DNA of 64,000 nucleotides from Citrobacter arsenatis (GCF_004353845.1 NZ_CP037864.1:2542001-2606000), one strand, 5' to 3'. Counted from the first letter of the stretch, positions 8,841 to 17,611 are shown. Numbers and translations: made by a program. The notes: generated from the sequence alone by a model not told the origin.

Positions 8841-9768
8841 TTTTTTACTGGATTTGCAGGATGTTCATGTCAACTTCCCTGCGCGTAAAAACTGGCTCGG
8901 TAAGGTAACTGAACGGGTACATGCGCTCAATGGTCTGGATTTACAGATCCGTCAGGGAGAAACGCTGGGGATTGTTGGCGAGTCCGGCTGCGGCAAAAGT
9001 ACACTGGCGCAACTGCTGATGGGGATGCTGAAACCCAGTCAGGGAAACTATGCTCGCCGTGGTGACAAACAGCACGACGGTATGCAGATGGTCTTTCAGG
9101 ATCCCCTTTCATCGTTGGATCCGCGCTTACCGGTATGGCGGATAATGACCGAACCGGTGTGGATCCAAAAGCAAAGCCCGGAGCGTGAACGACGCATACT
9201 TGCCGAGGATTTGGCGCAACAGGTTGGGATTCGTCCTGAATATCTCGATCGCCTGCCGCATGCGTTTTCCGGTGGGCAGCGCCAGCGTATTGCCATCGCC
9301 CGGGCGTTGTCATCAGAGCCAGACGTGATTGTTCTGGATGAACCTACCTCGGCGCTGGATATCTCCGTACAGGCGCAAATTCTCAACCTGCTGGTGTCAT
9401 TGCAGGCGCGCAGAAACCTGACCTACGTGCTGATATCGCATAATGTGTCGGTGGTCCGCCATATGAGCGACCGCGTGGCGGTGATGTACCTTGGGCAAAT
9501 TGTCGAGCTGGGCGATGCGCAGCAGGTTCTTACTCAACCCGCCCATCCCTACACGCGATTATTGCTGGACTCGATCCCTAAAACGGGCGCACCGCTGGCG
9601 GAAGATTTGGTGTTACGGAAAACTGAACTCCCGGGGAACAGAACGCTGCCTCAGGGCTGTTTTTTCCGTGACAGATGCCCATTGGCAACCCACGGTTGTG
9701 AGCAGAAACAGCCATTGCTGAAAAGTGATTCCGGATGTGAAGTTCGCTGCTGGCGGGCGGTTACATGA
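8833..9768 (+). CDS. ddpF: Dipeptide ABC transporter ATPase, second subunit
   Basis: A 311-residue DppF/OppF-type ATPase with Walker A GESGCGKS, signature FSGGQRQR and Walker B VIVLDEPT. The C-terminal LPQGCFFRDRCPLATHGC segment again has the family cysteines. It partners DdpD to power import. It is the last gene of the ddp operon and is followed within 12 bases by a terminator-like hairpin. In E. coli K-12, as remembered, the next gene is osmC; here a 3-hydroxybutyrate cluster intervenes. Confidence 0.93.
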   Translation: MSDFLLDLQDVHVNFPARKNWLGKVTERVHALNGLDLQIRQGETLGIVGESGCGKSTLAQLLMGMLKPSQGNYARRGDKQHDGMQMVFQDPLSSLDPRLPVWRIMTEPVWIQKQSPERERRILAEDLAQQVGIRPEYLDRLPHAFSGGQRQRIAIARALSSEPDVIVLDEPTSALDISVQAQILNLLVSLQARRNLTYVLISHNVSVVRHMSDRVAVMYLGQIVELGDAQQVLTQPAHPYTRLLLDSIPKTGAPLAEDLVLRKTELPGNRTLPQGCFFRDRCPLATHGCEQKQPLLKSDSGCEVRCWRAVT

Positions 9769-9779
9769 TCTGAAAGGTT

Positions 9780-9818
9780 GGCGTATTGTGTGAGGGCATC
9801 AGGCGCAATACGCCTTTT
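9780..9818 (+). terminator. Terminator of the ddp operon
   Basis: Arms GGCGTATTGTG (9780-9790) and CGCAATACGCC (9804-9814) pair with one wobble and are followed by TTTTT. The hairpin overlaps the last codons of the convergent LysR gene, whose stop is at 9799-9801, so it is shared between the two converging units. Confidence 0.75.
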
Positions 9819-10689
9819 TCAGTGAGTCCACCAGCACCTCTGAGGCTGTAGATAATTTATGATGTGCCGAACGCAAAACGCCGATCCGTCGCTGGATCAC
9901 CGGTGTATCCAGATCGATACAGGTTGCGCCCAGCTCGGTCATTTGCGTGCGGCACAGCGCAGGCACGGCGCTGCCGCCGAGGCCGTTGGCCACCAGACGA
10001 CCAACGGTCACCAGTTGATGACTCTCCAGCGCCACCTCCAGCGTATGTCCGCTTTGCACCAGTTGTTCTTCCAGCATCAGGCGCACGGCGGAAGGACGTT
10101 GCAGGGTGATGAAATCCAGCGTTAACAATTCGCGCCACGCAATACGATCCCGGCCCGCCAGTCGGCACGTTGGCGGCACAATGGCGATAAAACGATCCAC
10201 GCCAAGCGGCGTGAAATGCAGATGCCCTGAATAATCTGGCTCAAAGGCAATGCCCATCTCCACCCGCCCTTCACTGACCATCTCAATCACGTGTTCGTTG
10301 ATCACATCGTGAACCGTTACGTTGATACCGGAGTAAGAGTCACGAAACGTTTTTAGTACCGATGGCAGGACGTTAGCAGCAAATGAGGGCATGGCGGCAA
10401 TAGAGATTTTACCGCGCTGCAGCGTAAAACGCTGATGCATTGCCTCTTCCGTATTCTCCCAGTCCGCCAGCAGCTGTCGCCCCATGTTCAGCAACGTTTC
10501 GCCCTCCTGCGTCAGGGTCACTTTGCGGGTGGTTCTCAACAGTAGCGCCCCGCCCAGCGAATCCTCCAGCCCTTTAATCGCCAGACTTAATGCGGGTTGC
10601 GACATATTCAGTCTTTCACTGGCATGAGCAAAATTCAGAGTGTGAGCTACCGCTAAAAACGCGCGTAACTGTTTGATGCTCATTCCCAT
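9799..10689 (-). CDS. LysR-family transcriptional regulator of the 3-hydroxybutyrate cluster
   Basis: A 296-residue LysR-type regulator. The winged helix-turn-helix is at residues 3-65 (MSIKQLRAFLAVAHTLNFA, MSQPALSLAIKGLEDSLG) and the periplasmic-binding-like effector domain follows from about residue 90. Two ATGs are possible, at 10687-10689 and 10681-10683; AGGA is best spaced for the first. It is divergent from the CoA-transferase gene with about 140 bases between, the usual layout for a LysR regulator and its target. The effector may be acetoacetate, 3-hydroxybutyrate or a CoA ester, by inference only. Confidence 0.87.
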   Translation of the reverse strand: MGMSIKQLRAFLAVAHTLNFAHASERLNMSQPALSLAIKGLEDSLGGALLLRTTRKVTLTQEGETLLNMGRQLLADWENTEEAMHQRFTLQRGKISIAAMPSFAANVLPSVLKTFRDSYSGINVTVHDVINEHVIEMVSEGRVEMGIAFEPDYSGHLHFTPLGVDRFIAIVPPTCRLAGRDRIAWRELLTLDFITLQRPSAVRLMLEEQLVQSGHTLEVALESHQLVTVGRLVANGLGGSAVPALCRTQMTELGATCIDLDTPVIQRRIGVLRSAHHKLSTASEVLVDSLKKAYCA

Positions 10690-10831
10690 TTCGCATTCCT
10701 TTAACTTGTTGAATACCTTTAATTAACATTAAATTGATAAAAAAACCCAATAAGTGAGTCACAAATTTAAAATTAACAAATCATTTTTCACCCCCAATGA
10801 TGTCGGCAAGGACAACTGGAGGGGCAAGTAT

Positions 10832-11539
10832 ATGGCTGGACTGGATAAACGGGTCGCCACGTATCAAGAGGCGCTGGAAGGACTGACCGATAACATGACG
10901 CTGCTGGCGGGCGGTTTTGGCTTATGTGGAATCCCGGAGAACCTGATTGCCGAAGTACGTCGTCGGGAGGTTCAGGGGCTTACGGTTGTGTCAAACAACT
11001 GTGGCGTGGATGGTTTTGGCCTTGGCGTGCTGCTGGAAACGCGCCAGGTACGCAAGGTCGTCGCATCTTATGTGGGTGAAAACGCGCTGTTTGAGCAGCA
11101 GGTTCTTAACGGTGAGCTGGAAGCTATCCTGACACCGCAAGGCACGCTGGCAGAGCAACTGCGTGCGGGCGGCGCGGGGATCCCGGCATTCTATACCGCT
11201 ACCGGATACGGCACCCCCGTGGCCGAAGGAAAAGAAGTTCGCGAGTTTGCCGGACGCCCTTACATCTTAGAACAGGCGATAACCGGTGATTTTGCGCTGG
11301 TTAAAGGCTGGAAAGCCGACTGGTACGGCAACGTTATTTATCGCCACACCGCACAGAATTTTAATCCACTGATGGCCGCCGCAGGGCGTATTACCGTCGT
11401 GGAAGTTGAAGAAATTGTCCCTCCCGGAGAGCTGGATCCCGCCGCAATTCACACCCCAGGAATTTTCGTTAACCGACTGATTCTGGGGCAGTTTGAAAAA
11501 CGTATTGAACAACGCACCCTGCGACAGAAAGGAGCCTGA
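10832..11539 (+). CDS. 3-oxoacid (acetoacetate) CoA-transferase, alpha subunit
   Basis: A 235-residue class I CoA-transferase A subunit (AtoD/ScoA type). The family marks are GGFGLCGIPENLI near residue 29, VVSNNCGVDGFGLG and the GxGAGIPAFYTATGYGT segment. With the next gene it moves CoA from succinyl- or acetyl-CoA to acetoacetate. The ATG at 10832 has a strong GGAGGGG site; an open frame reaching back to 10754 starts in AT-rich promoter DNA and is rejected. It is first in a six-gene operon running to 16548. Confidence 0.92.
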   Translation: MAGLDKRVATYQEALEGLTDNMTLLAGGFGLCGIPENLIAEVRRREVQGLTVVSNNCGVDGFGLGVLLETRQVRKVVASYVGENALFEQQVLNGELEAILTPQGTLAEQLRAGGAGIPAFYTATGYGTPVAEGKEVREFAGRPYILEQAITGDFALVKGWKADWYGNVIYRHTAQNFNPLMAAAGRITVVEVEEIVPPGELDPAAIHTPGIFVNRLILGQFEKRIEQRTLRQKGA

Positions 11540-11541
11540 CC

Positions 11542-12198
11542 ATGTTAACGCGTGAACAAATGGCGATGCGTGTCGCCCGCGAACTGCGCGACGGTTATTA
11601 CGTCAACCTTGGGATCGGTATCCCCACTCTGGTGGCGAACTACATTCCTGATGGCATGGACGTAATGCTGCAATCGGAAAACGGTTTGCTGGGTATGGGC
11701 CCGTTTCCCACAGAAGACGAAATTGATGCTGACATGATCAACGCCGGGAAACAGACCGTGACGGCGCGTAAAGGTGCAGCGATCTTCGACTCGGCGCAAT
11801 CCTTCGCCATGATCCGCGGCGGCCACGTTGACCTGACGGTGCTTGGCGCATTTGAAGTGGATGTAAACGGCAATATCGCCTCATGGATGATCCCTGGAAA
11901 AATGGTGAAAGGCATGGGCGGCGCGATGGACCTGGTTGCCGGTGCCGACAACATCATCGTGGTGATGACCCATGCCTCCAAAAGCGGTGAGTCGAAACTG
12001 CTTCCCGCCTGCACCCTGCCGCTGACCGGCGTGGCCTGCATTAAACGCGTGCTTACCGATCTGGCGCTCCTGGAAATTGCCGACGGCGCGTTCATTCTGC
12101 GTGAGCGTGCGCCGGGCATCAGCGTGGATGCAATTGTCGCCAGAACCGCCGGCAAGCTGATCGTTCCCGAAAATGTTCCCGAAATGCACTTTAGCTGA
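11542..12198 (+). CDS. 3-oxoacid (acetoacetate) CoA-transferase, beta subunit
   Basis: A 218-residue B subunit (AtoA/ScoB type). The catalytic glutamate lies in the SENGLLGMG motif near residue 46, where the family forms its covalent CoA thioester. GGHVDLTVLGAFEVD and GKMVKGMGGAMDLV are further family marks. It starts two bases after the alpha-subunit stop with AGGAG overlapping that gene's end, so the two should be made in equal amounts. Confidence 0.93.
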   Translation: MLTREQMAMRVARELRDGYYVNLGIGIPTLVANYIPDGMDVMLQSENGLLGMGPFPTEDEIDADMINAGKQTVTARKGAAIFDSAQSFAMIRGGHVDLTVLGAFEVDVNGNIASWMIPGKMVKGMGGAMDLVAGADNIIVVMTHASKSGESKLLPACTLPLTGVACIKRVLTDLALLEIADGAFILRERAPGISVDAIVARTAGKLIVPENVPEMHFS

Positions 12199-12208
12199 GG
12201 AGCCGACC

Positions 12209-13414
12209 ATGCAGGATGTTGTGATTGTCGCGGCAACGCGCACCCCGATTGGCAGTTTTCATGGCGCGCTGGCAGCGCTTTCCGCGGTTGAGCTAGGTTC
12301 GATAGTGATCCGTTCACTGCTGGAAAAAACCAACCTGGCGCCTGATCAAATTGATGAAGTGATCTTCGGCCAGGTCCTGACGGCAGGCAGTGGCCAGAAT
12401 CCGGCCAGACAAACGGCATTACGCGCAGGTCTGCCGGTAACCACGCCAGCGTTAACCATTAATTTGGTGTGCGGCTCGGGCCTGAAGGCGGTGCATCAGG
12501 CGGTTCAGGCAATTCGCTGCGGTGATGCGCAAATTGTGATTGCTGGTGGGCAGGAGAGCATGAGCAATGCGCCCTATTTTCTCGATGGAGCCCGGACGGG
12601 CCTGCGGTTAGGTCATGCCAGCATGAAAGACAGCGTGGTGCATGACGGTTTGTGGGATGCATTTAACGACTATCACATGGGCATAACCGCAGAAAATCTG
12701 GCGGACAAATTCGTTATCAGTCGTGAGCAACAGGACGCCTTTGCCCTGCACTCCCAGCAAAAAGCGGCCGCTGCCATTGAAGCCGGTCGTTTTAGCGCGG
12801 AAATCACGCCGGTCAGCGTCCCTCAGGGCAAAAAGCCCCCGCGTGTGGTTGACCGCGACGAGCAGCCTCGCCCGGATACTCAAGCCGATAAGCTGGCGCA
12901 GCTCAAGCCAGCGTTTCGCCCAGGTAACGGCACGGTGACCGCCGGGAATGCGTCGTCAATCAACGATGGCGCCGCCGCGGTAATGCTAATGAGCGCCGCT
13001 AAAGCCGCACAACTCAACCTCCCCGTACTTGCCCGGGTTGCAGGTTACGCCGTTTCCGGCGTCGACCCTGCCATTATGGGTATTGGGCCAGTAGAAGCAT
13101 CACTTCAGTGCCTGAAGCGAGCGGGATGGACGTTAAATGATGTCGATCTCATTGAAGCCAACGAAGCTTTTGCCGCGCAAGCGCTGGCGGTTGGCGAATC
13201 CCTGAACTGGGACAGTAATCGGGTAAACGTTAACGGCGGCGCGATTGCGCTGGGCCATCCCATTGGCGCCTCGGGTTGTCGAATTCTGGTGACGTTACTG
13301 CATGAAATGGCCCGCAGTAATGCCGCAAAAGGGCTGGCTACGCTGTGCGTAGGCGGCGGTCAGGGGATTGCGCTGGCGGTAGAACGTTCGCAGGAGGTCC
13401 CTCATGCAAAGTAA
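12209..13414 (+). CDS. Acetyl-CoA acetyltransferase (thiolase)
   Basis: A 401-residue thiolase (AtoB/PhaA type) that cleaves acetoacetyl-CoA with CoA to two acetyl-CoA. The acyl-accepting cysteine is in NLVCGSGLKAV near residue 88, the histidine in GGAIALGHPIGASGCRIL near 355, and the second cysteine in CVGGGQGIA near 385. The start at 12209 is chosen over an upstream in-frame codon inside the CoA-transferase gene because GGAG precedes it and the product begins MQDVVIVAATRTPIGSF as in the family. It overlaps the next gene by 11 bases. Confidence 0.93.
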   Translation: MQDVVIVAATRTPIGSFHGALAALSAVELGSIVIRSLLEKTNLAPDQIDEVIFGQVLTAGSGQNPARQTALRAGLPVTTPALTINLVCGSGLKAVHQAVQAIRCGDAQIVIAGGQESMSNAPYFLDGARTGLRLGHASMKDSVVHDGLWDAFNDYHMGITAENLADKFVISREQQDAFALHSQQKAAAAIEAGRFSAEITPVSVPQGKKPPRVVDRDEQPRPDTQADKLAQLKPAFRPGNGTVTAGNASSINDGAAAVMLMSAAKAAQLNLPVLARVAGYAVSGVDPAIMGIGPVEASLQCLKRAGWTLNDVDLIEANEAFAAQALAVGESLNWDSNRVNVNGGAIALGHPIGASGCRILVTLLHEMARSNAAKGLATLCVGGGQGIALAVERSQEVPHAK

Positions 13415-14327
13415 ACATATTTGCGTACTGGGCGCGGGGTTAATGGGCGTCGGTATTGCCACCCACTTCGCCCGGTATGGTCATGATGTCTGGCTGTATG
13501 ACACTGACAGCAACCGCATTGCAGAAATGGGTGCCGTTGCCAGCGGTATTTTAGATGAGTTGATTGTCACCGAGCAGTTTGCAGCCGACAAAAAAGAACA
13601 GGTTGTGAGCCGTCTCTATGGCACGACCTCGTTATCGGAGGTTGCCGCGTGCGGGTTACTGATTGAAGCCATCCCGGAGCGACTCGAACTCAAGCACGCG
13701 CTGTATGCGCAACTGGAAGAACTGATCGCGCCACAGGCCGTTATTGCCAGTAACACCAGCGGCCTGCCGCCGGATGCGCTGGCAGAAAAGCTCGCCCATC
13801 CAGAGCGCCTGCTGATCGCCCATTTCTGGCACCCGCCACATTTCATTCCGCTGGTCGAAATTGTTCCTGGCACCGCCACGAAGCCGGAATATCTGCATGA
13901 GCTGCAACAGCTATTGCTTTCGATGCAACTGGAAGCCGTGGTGCTCGACCGCGCCGCGCCGGGATTTGTTGGTAATCGCCTGCAGTTTGCCCTGCTGCGT
14001 GAAGCATTGCATATCGTTAAAAGCGGTATTGCCAGCGCAGAGGTGGTGGACCAGGTCATGCGCGCCTCGCTTGGCCGTCGCTATGCGATGGTCGGTCCGC
14101 TGGAGGCGGCAGATATGACCGGACTTTCTACGGTACAGGATATTTGTCGGCATCTGCTACCTACGCTCGCCACCGGTAGCGACATGATGTCGCTGGTCGC
14201 TGACAAGGTTGCCAACGGTGATACCGGTTTACGCAGCGGTCAGGGATTTTATCGCTGGGATGATTCGCGCAAGGAATACATCCAGCAACGCAGAGAGCAT
14301 CAGCTGCGCTTTGCCCTGAAACCGTAA
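13404..14327 (+). CDS. 3-hydroxyacyl-CoA (3-hydroxybutyryl-CoA) dehydrogenase
   Basis: A 307-residue enzyme. It has an N-terminal Rossmann fold (CVLGAGLMGVGIATHFARYGHDV) and a C-terminal helical domain (PGFVGNRLQFALLREALHIV). The catalytic histidine lies in IAHFWHPPHFIPLVEIVPG. The HxWxPPH pattern resembles the carnitine/L-gulonate branch as well as 3-hydroxybutyryl-CoA dehydrogenases, so the exact acyl or hydroxy-acid substrate is uncertain. In this operon, oxidation of 3-hydroxybutyryl-CoA or a related hydroxy acid is most likely. Its start lies inside the thiolase gene's end, showing translational coupling. Confidence 0.8.
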   Translation: MQSKHICVLGAGLMGVGIATHFARYGHDVWLYDTDSNRIAEMGAVASGILDELIVTEQFAADKKEQVVSRLYGTTSLSEVAACGLLIEAIPERLELKHALYAQLEELIAPQAVIASNTSGLPPDALAEKLAHPERLLIAHFWHPPHFIPLVEIVPGTATKPEYLHELQQLLLSMQLEAVVLDRAAPGFVGNRLQFALLREALHIVKSGIASAEVVDQVMRASLGRRYAMVGPLEAADMTGLSTVQDICRHLLPTLATGSDMMSLVADKVANGDTGLRSGQGFYRWDDSRKEYIQQRREHQLRFALKP

Positions 14328-14371
14328 CTTCTCTTTCTGTACCCCCACTATAACAATGATATTGAGGAGTC

Positions 14372-15766
14372 ATGATGAGTGTATTAATCGCCCTGGCAGC
14401 GTTGGGCCTGCTGATGCTGGCAGCCTATCGCGGATATAGCGTCATCTTGTTTGCCCCCATCGCGGCTTTAGGTGCTGTATTGCTTACCGAACCCAGCGCC
14501 GTCGGGCCTGCTTTCACCGGCCTGTTCATGGAAAAAATGGTCGGTTTTGTGAAGCTTTACTTCCCGGTGTTCTTGCTGGGCGCCGTGTTTGGCAAGTTAA
14601 TCGAGTTATCCGGTTTTTCACGCTCCATCGTTGCTGCCGCCATCAACATTCTCGGGCGTCGTCACGCCATCCCGGTAATTGTGTTGGTCTGTGCGCTGTT
14701 GACCTATGGCGGCGTGTCGCTGTTCGTGGTGGCGTTTGCTGTGTATCCATTTGCGGCAGAGCTGTTTCGTCAAAGTAATATCCCGAAGCGCCTGATTCCG
14801 GCAACCGTTGCGCTGGGAGCCTTCTCCTTCACCATGGATGCTCTGCCAGGCACGCCGCAGATCCAGAACATTATTCCGACCAGCTTTTTCGGGACTAACG
14901 CCTGGGCCGCGCCGTGGCTGGGTTTGATAGGTTCACTGTTTATCATCGTTGTCGGTCTGGTGTATCTCGAGCGCCAACGTCGTAAAGCGCAGGCGAAGAA
15001 TGAAGGTTATGGCACTGAACTGTTAAACGAACCGGAAACACCGGATAACATTAACCTGCCGAACCCGATAATTGCTATCTCTCCACTGATCCTGGTTGGC
15101 GTGTTTAACCTGCTGTTTACTCGTTGGATCCCACAATGGTATGGCGCTACGCATCAACTGGAACTTCCGGGGCTTGCCAAACCGATTACCACCGAAGTCG
15201 GTAAAATCACCGCTATCTGGGCAGTAGAAGCGGCGCTGATTTCTGGGATTTTACTGGTGGTGCTGTTCGGCTATCGCAACATTAAAGGTCGCCTGGCGGA
15301 AGGCAGCAGAACGGCGGTTGGCGGCGCGATCCTCGCGGCGATGAACACCGCATCGGAGTATGGTTTTGGTGCGGTGATCGCTGCCCTGCCGGGTTTCCTC
15401 GTGCTGTCAAAAGCGCTGGCGGCCATTCCCGATCCGCTGCTCAATGAAGCTATCAGCATCACCACGCTTGCCGGGATCACCGGCTCGGCGTCCGGTGGGA
15501 TGAGTATCGCCCTTGCCGCCATGTCCGACACGTTTATTGCCGCTGCCCATGCTGCCAATATCCCTCTTGAAGTCTTCCACCGCGTGGCGTCAATGGCCAG
15601 CGGCGGCATGGATACCCTGCCGCACAATGGCGCGGTCATTACCCTGCTGGCCATTACCGGTCTAAGTCATCGTCAGGCGTACGGTGGGATATTCGCCATT
15701 ACCGTCATTAAAAGCCTGGCCGTGCTGTTTGTTATCGGCGTCTTCTACACCACCGGAATTGTTTAA
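14372..15766 (+). CDS. GntP-family permease, probable 3-hydroxybutyrate or short-chain acid transporter
   Basis: A 464-residue membrane protein with about 12 hydrophobic spans and GntP/CitMHS-superfamily features such as the LTYGGVSLFVVAFAVYPFA and TASEYGFGAVIAALPGF stretches and a SGGMDTLPHNG motif. Position between the thiolase pathway genes and 3-hydroxybutyrate dehydrogenase argues for uptake of 3-hydroxybutyrate, acetoacetate or butyrate rather than gluconate. An AGGAG site precedes the ATGATG start. Confidence 0.85.
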   Translation: MMSVLIALAALGLLMLAAYRGYSVILFAPIAALGAVLLTEPSAVGPAFTGLFMEKMVGFVKLYFPVFLLGAVFGKLIELSGFSRSIVAAAINILGRRHAIPVIVLVCALLTYGGVSLFVVAFAVYPFAAELFRQSNIPKRLIPATVALGAFSFTMDALPGTPQIQNIIPTSFFGTNAWAAPWLGLIGSLFIIVVGLVYLERQRRKAQAKNEGYGTELLNEPETPDNINLPNPIIAISPLILVGVFNLLFTRWIPQWYGATHQLELPGLAKPITTEVGKITAIWAVEAALISGILLVVLFGYRNIKGRLAEGSRTAVGGAILAAMNTASEYGFGAVIAALPGFLVLSKALAAIPDPLLNEAISITTLAGITGSASGGMSIALAAMSDTFIAAAHAANIPLEVFHRVASMASGGMDTLPHNGAVITLLAITGLSHRQAYGGIFAITVIKSLAVLFVIGVFYTTGIV

Positions 15767-15777
15767 GGAGAATCATC

Positions 15778-16548
15778 ATGAACTTAACGGGAAAAACTGC
15801 CCTGGTTACTGGCTCTACCAGCGGTATTGGATTAGGCATCGCACAAGTGCTGGCACAAGCGGGTGCTACGTTGATCCTCAACGGGTTTGGTGATGTTGAA
15901 GCCGCCAAAGACGCCGTGGCGCAGTATGGCAACACGCCAGGCTATCATGGCGCGGATCTGAGCGATGAAGCGCAAATCGCCGACATGATGCGCTATGCAG
16001 AAAGCGAATTCGGCGGTGTGGATATCCTGGTCAACAACGCCGGGATCCAGCACGTTTCACCGGTGGAAACCTTCCCGGTTGATAAATGGAACGCGATTAT
16101 CGCCATTAACCTCTCTTCTGTCTTTCACACCACGCGGCTGGCGCTTCCAGGCATGCGTACACGGAACTGGGGGCGCATTATAAATATCGCCTCTGTTCAC
16201 GGTCTGGTGGCCTCAAAAGAGAAATCCGCTTATGTGGCGGCGAAGCATGGCGTGGTGGGATTCACCAAGACCATCGCGCTGGAAACCGCGCAGACGGGCA
16301 TCACCTGCAATGCGCTGTGCCCCGGCTGGGTGCTCACGCCGCTGGTTCAGCAGCAGATTGATAAACGTATTGCCGAAGGCGCAGAGCCTGACGCCGCACG
16401 TGACGCCCTGCTGGCGGAAAAACAGCCATCGCGGGAATTCGTCACGCCGGAACAGCTAGGTGAGCTGGCACTATTTTTGTGCTCAGACGGCGCGGCGCAG
16501 GTGCGAGGTGTTGCGTGGAATATGGATGGTGGCTGGGTGGCGCAATAA
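15778..16548 (+). CDS. 3-hydroxybutyrate dehydrogenase (SDR family)
   Basis: A 256-residue short-chain dehydrogenase that oxidises (R)-3-hydroxybutyrate to acetoacetate with NAD. It shows the cofactor motif TGSTSGIGLGIA, the NNAGIQHVSPVE segment characteristic of 3-hydroxybutyrate dehydrogenases, the catalytic YVAAK (Tyr/Lys) and a C-terminal WNMDGGWVAQ tail. It is last in the operon, 11 bases after the permease and with AGGAG before its ATG. REP palindromes follow at once. Confidence 0.92.
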   Translation: MNLTGKTALVTGSTSGIGLGIAQVLAQAGATLILNGFGDVEAAKDAVAQYGNTPGYHGADLSDEAQIADMMRYAESEFGGVDILVNNAGIQHVSPVETFPVDKWNAIIAINLSSVFHTTRLALPGMRTRNWGRIINIASVHGLVASKEKSAYVAAKHGVVGFTKTIALETAQTGITCNALCPGWVLTPLVQQQIDKRIAEGAEPDAARDALLAEKQPSREFVTPEQLGELALFLCSDGAAQVRGVAWNMDGGWVAQ

Positions 16549-16558
16549 CATCATCTGG

Positions 16559-16625
16559 TGCCGGATAAGACCGACTCACATCCGGCACGGTCGTAGGCCG
16601 GACAAGACGCAGTCGCATCCGGCAT
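16559..16625. repeat. Pair of REP-type palindromes
   Basis: Two adjacent REP/PU-like units: TGCCGGAT...ATCCGGCA at 16559-16587 and GTAGGCCGGA...CATCCGGCAT at 16593-16625. They lie between converging 3' ends of the hydroxybutyrate operon and osmC, the usual location of enterobacterial extragenic palindromes. Confidence 0.85.
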
Positions 16626-16632
16626 GCCATTG

Positions 16633-17064
16633 TTATGACTTCAGTTTGTAGTCCAGCGTAATTTCCGCATTCAGTACCTGCGATACCGGGCAGCCGGCTT
16701 TCGCTCTCTGGATGATGCCATCAAACGTGGCGGCATCGATCCCCGGGACGCTCACCTCGCTGTGCAGCGCGACTTTGGTGATAGCAAAACCGGCATCCAC
16801 TTTATCCAGAGAAACATCGGCAGTGGTATCAATGGCATCCGGGGTAAAACCCGCTTCGCCCAACATCAGTGAAAGCGCCATCGAGAAGCAGGCTGCATGG
16901 GCCGCGCCAATCAACTCCTCAGGATTGGTACCTTTCACACCTTCGAATCGGGTATTAAACCCATACGGCTGCTGATTCAACACGCCGCTTTCGGTCGACA
17001 CGGTCCCTTTACCGCGCTTAATGTCGCCTTCCCAATGTGCCTGACCTTTCTTATGGATAGTCAT
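16633..17064 (-). CDS. osmC: Osmotically inducible peroxiredoxin OsmC
   Basis: A 143-residue OsmC protein that reduces organic hydroperoxides using a reactive cysteine pair. The first cysteine is in AAHAACFSMALSLML near residue 59 and the second in RAKAGCPVSQVLNAEI near 125. The N terminus MTIHKKGQAHWEGDIKRGKG matches E. coli OsmC closely. GGAGA lies just before the ATG. In E. coli the gene is osmotically and RpoS controlled; nothing here contradicts that. Confidence 0.97.
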   Translation of the reverse strand: MTIHKKGQAHWEGDIKRGKGTVSTESGVLNQQPYGFNTRFEGVKGTNPEELIGAAHAACFSMALSLMLGEAGFTPDAIDTTADVSLDKVDAGFAITKVALHSEVSVPGIDAATFDGIIQRAKAGCPVSQVLNAEITLDYKLKS

Positions 17065-17291
17065 TACCGTTCTCCTGTGTTGTCGTTGGAGTTACAAGTA
17101 TAGGACGGCAGGAAAAAAGCATGGCACATACTGGATAGTTCTCATTTGCCGCTTAAGCATTGACCTTTCATATAAAATGACCGACCATCCAGAAAGCCGT
17201 TATTTTGAACATCGGCTTTCTATCAGGTTGTATTTCGTCCGTTCTCATACGGGCTCGCCCTTGAAACCAGTAACAGGATTAAGGAGTTAGA

Positions 17292-17432
17292 ATGAAATCG
17301 AACCGTCAGGCCCGTCATATTCTCGGACTGGACCACAAAATCTCAAATCAACGCAAATCCGTGACCGAAGGTGACAAAACCAGCGTGGTCAATAATCCTA
17401 CCGGAAGAAAGCGCCGCGCTGACGGCAAATAG
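17292..17432 (+). CDS. sra: Stationary-phase-induced ribosome-associated protein Sra
   Basis: A 46-residue basic protein starting MKSNRQARHILGLDHKISNQ, nearly identical to E. coli Sra (RpsV, protein D), which binds the 30S subunit in stationary phase. AAGGAG lies 6 bases before the ATG. The gene is too short for a typical ORF cutoff. In K-12, bdm lies just upstream; no bdm-like frame was seen in 17065-17291. Confidence 0.95.
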   Translation: MKSNRQARHILGLDHKISNQRKSVTEGDKTSVVNNPTGRKRRADGK

Positions 17433-17462
17433 CCTTTCGCACGTCTGACTGAATAACGAGAT

Positions 17463-17492
17463 AAACACCATTGCAACCGCAGTGGTGTTTTT
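17463..17492 (+). terminator. Terminator after sra
   Basis: Arms AAACACCA (17463-17470) and TGGTGTTT (17483-17490) with 12 bases between, then more T residues. It stands 30 bases past the sra stop and 120 before maeA. Confidence 0.7.
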
Positions 17493-17611
17493 GCTTATAA
17501 AACCCCTTAACCCATTCACAATGCTTTATACTTCGCCCGTTTCCCTGGCATACAGGCCACATACGATCATAAAGAGTGCCAGGGACGGTTATTCAAAAAA
17601 GAGTGAGTGAC

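Noticed and set aside
11640..12419. 259-codon open frame on the minus strand across the CoA-transferase and thiolase genes
   Set aside because: Shadow of two well-recognised plus-strand genes; composition is low-complexity and no start signal is present.
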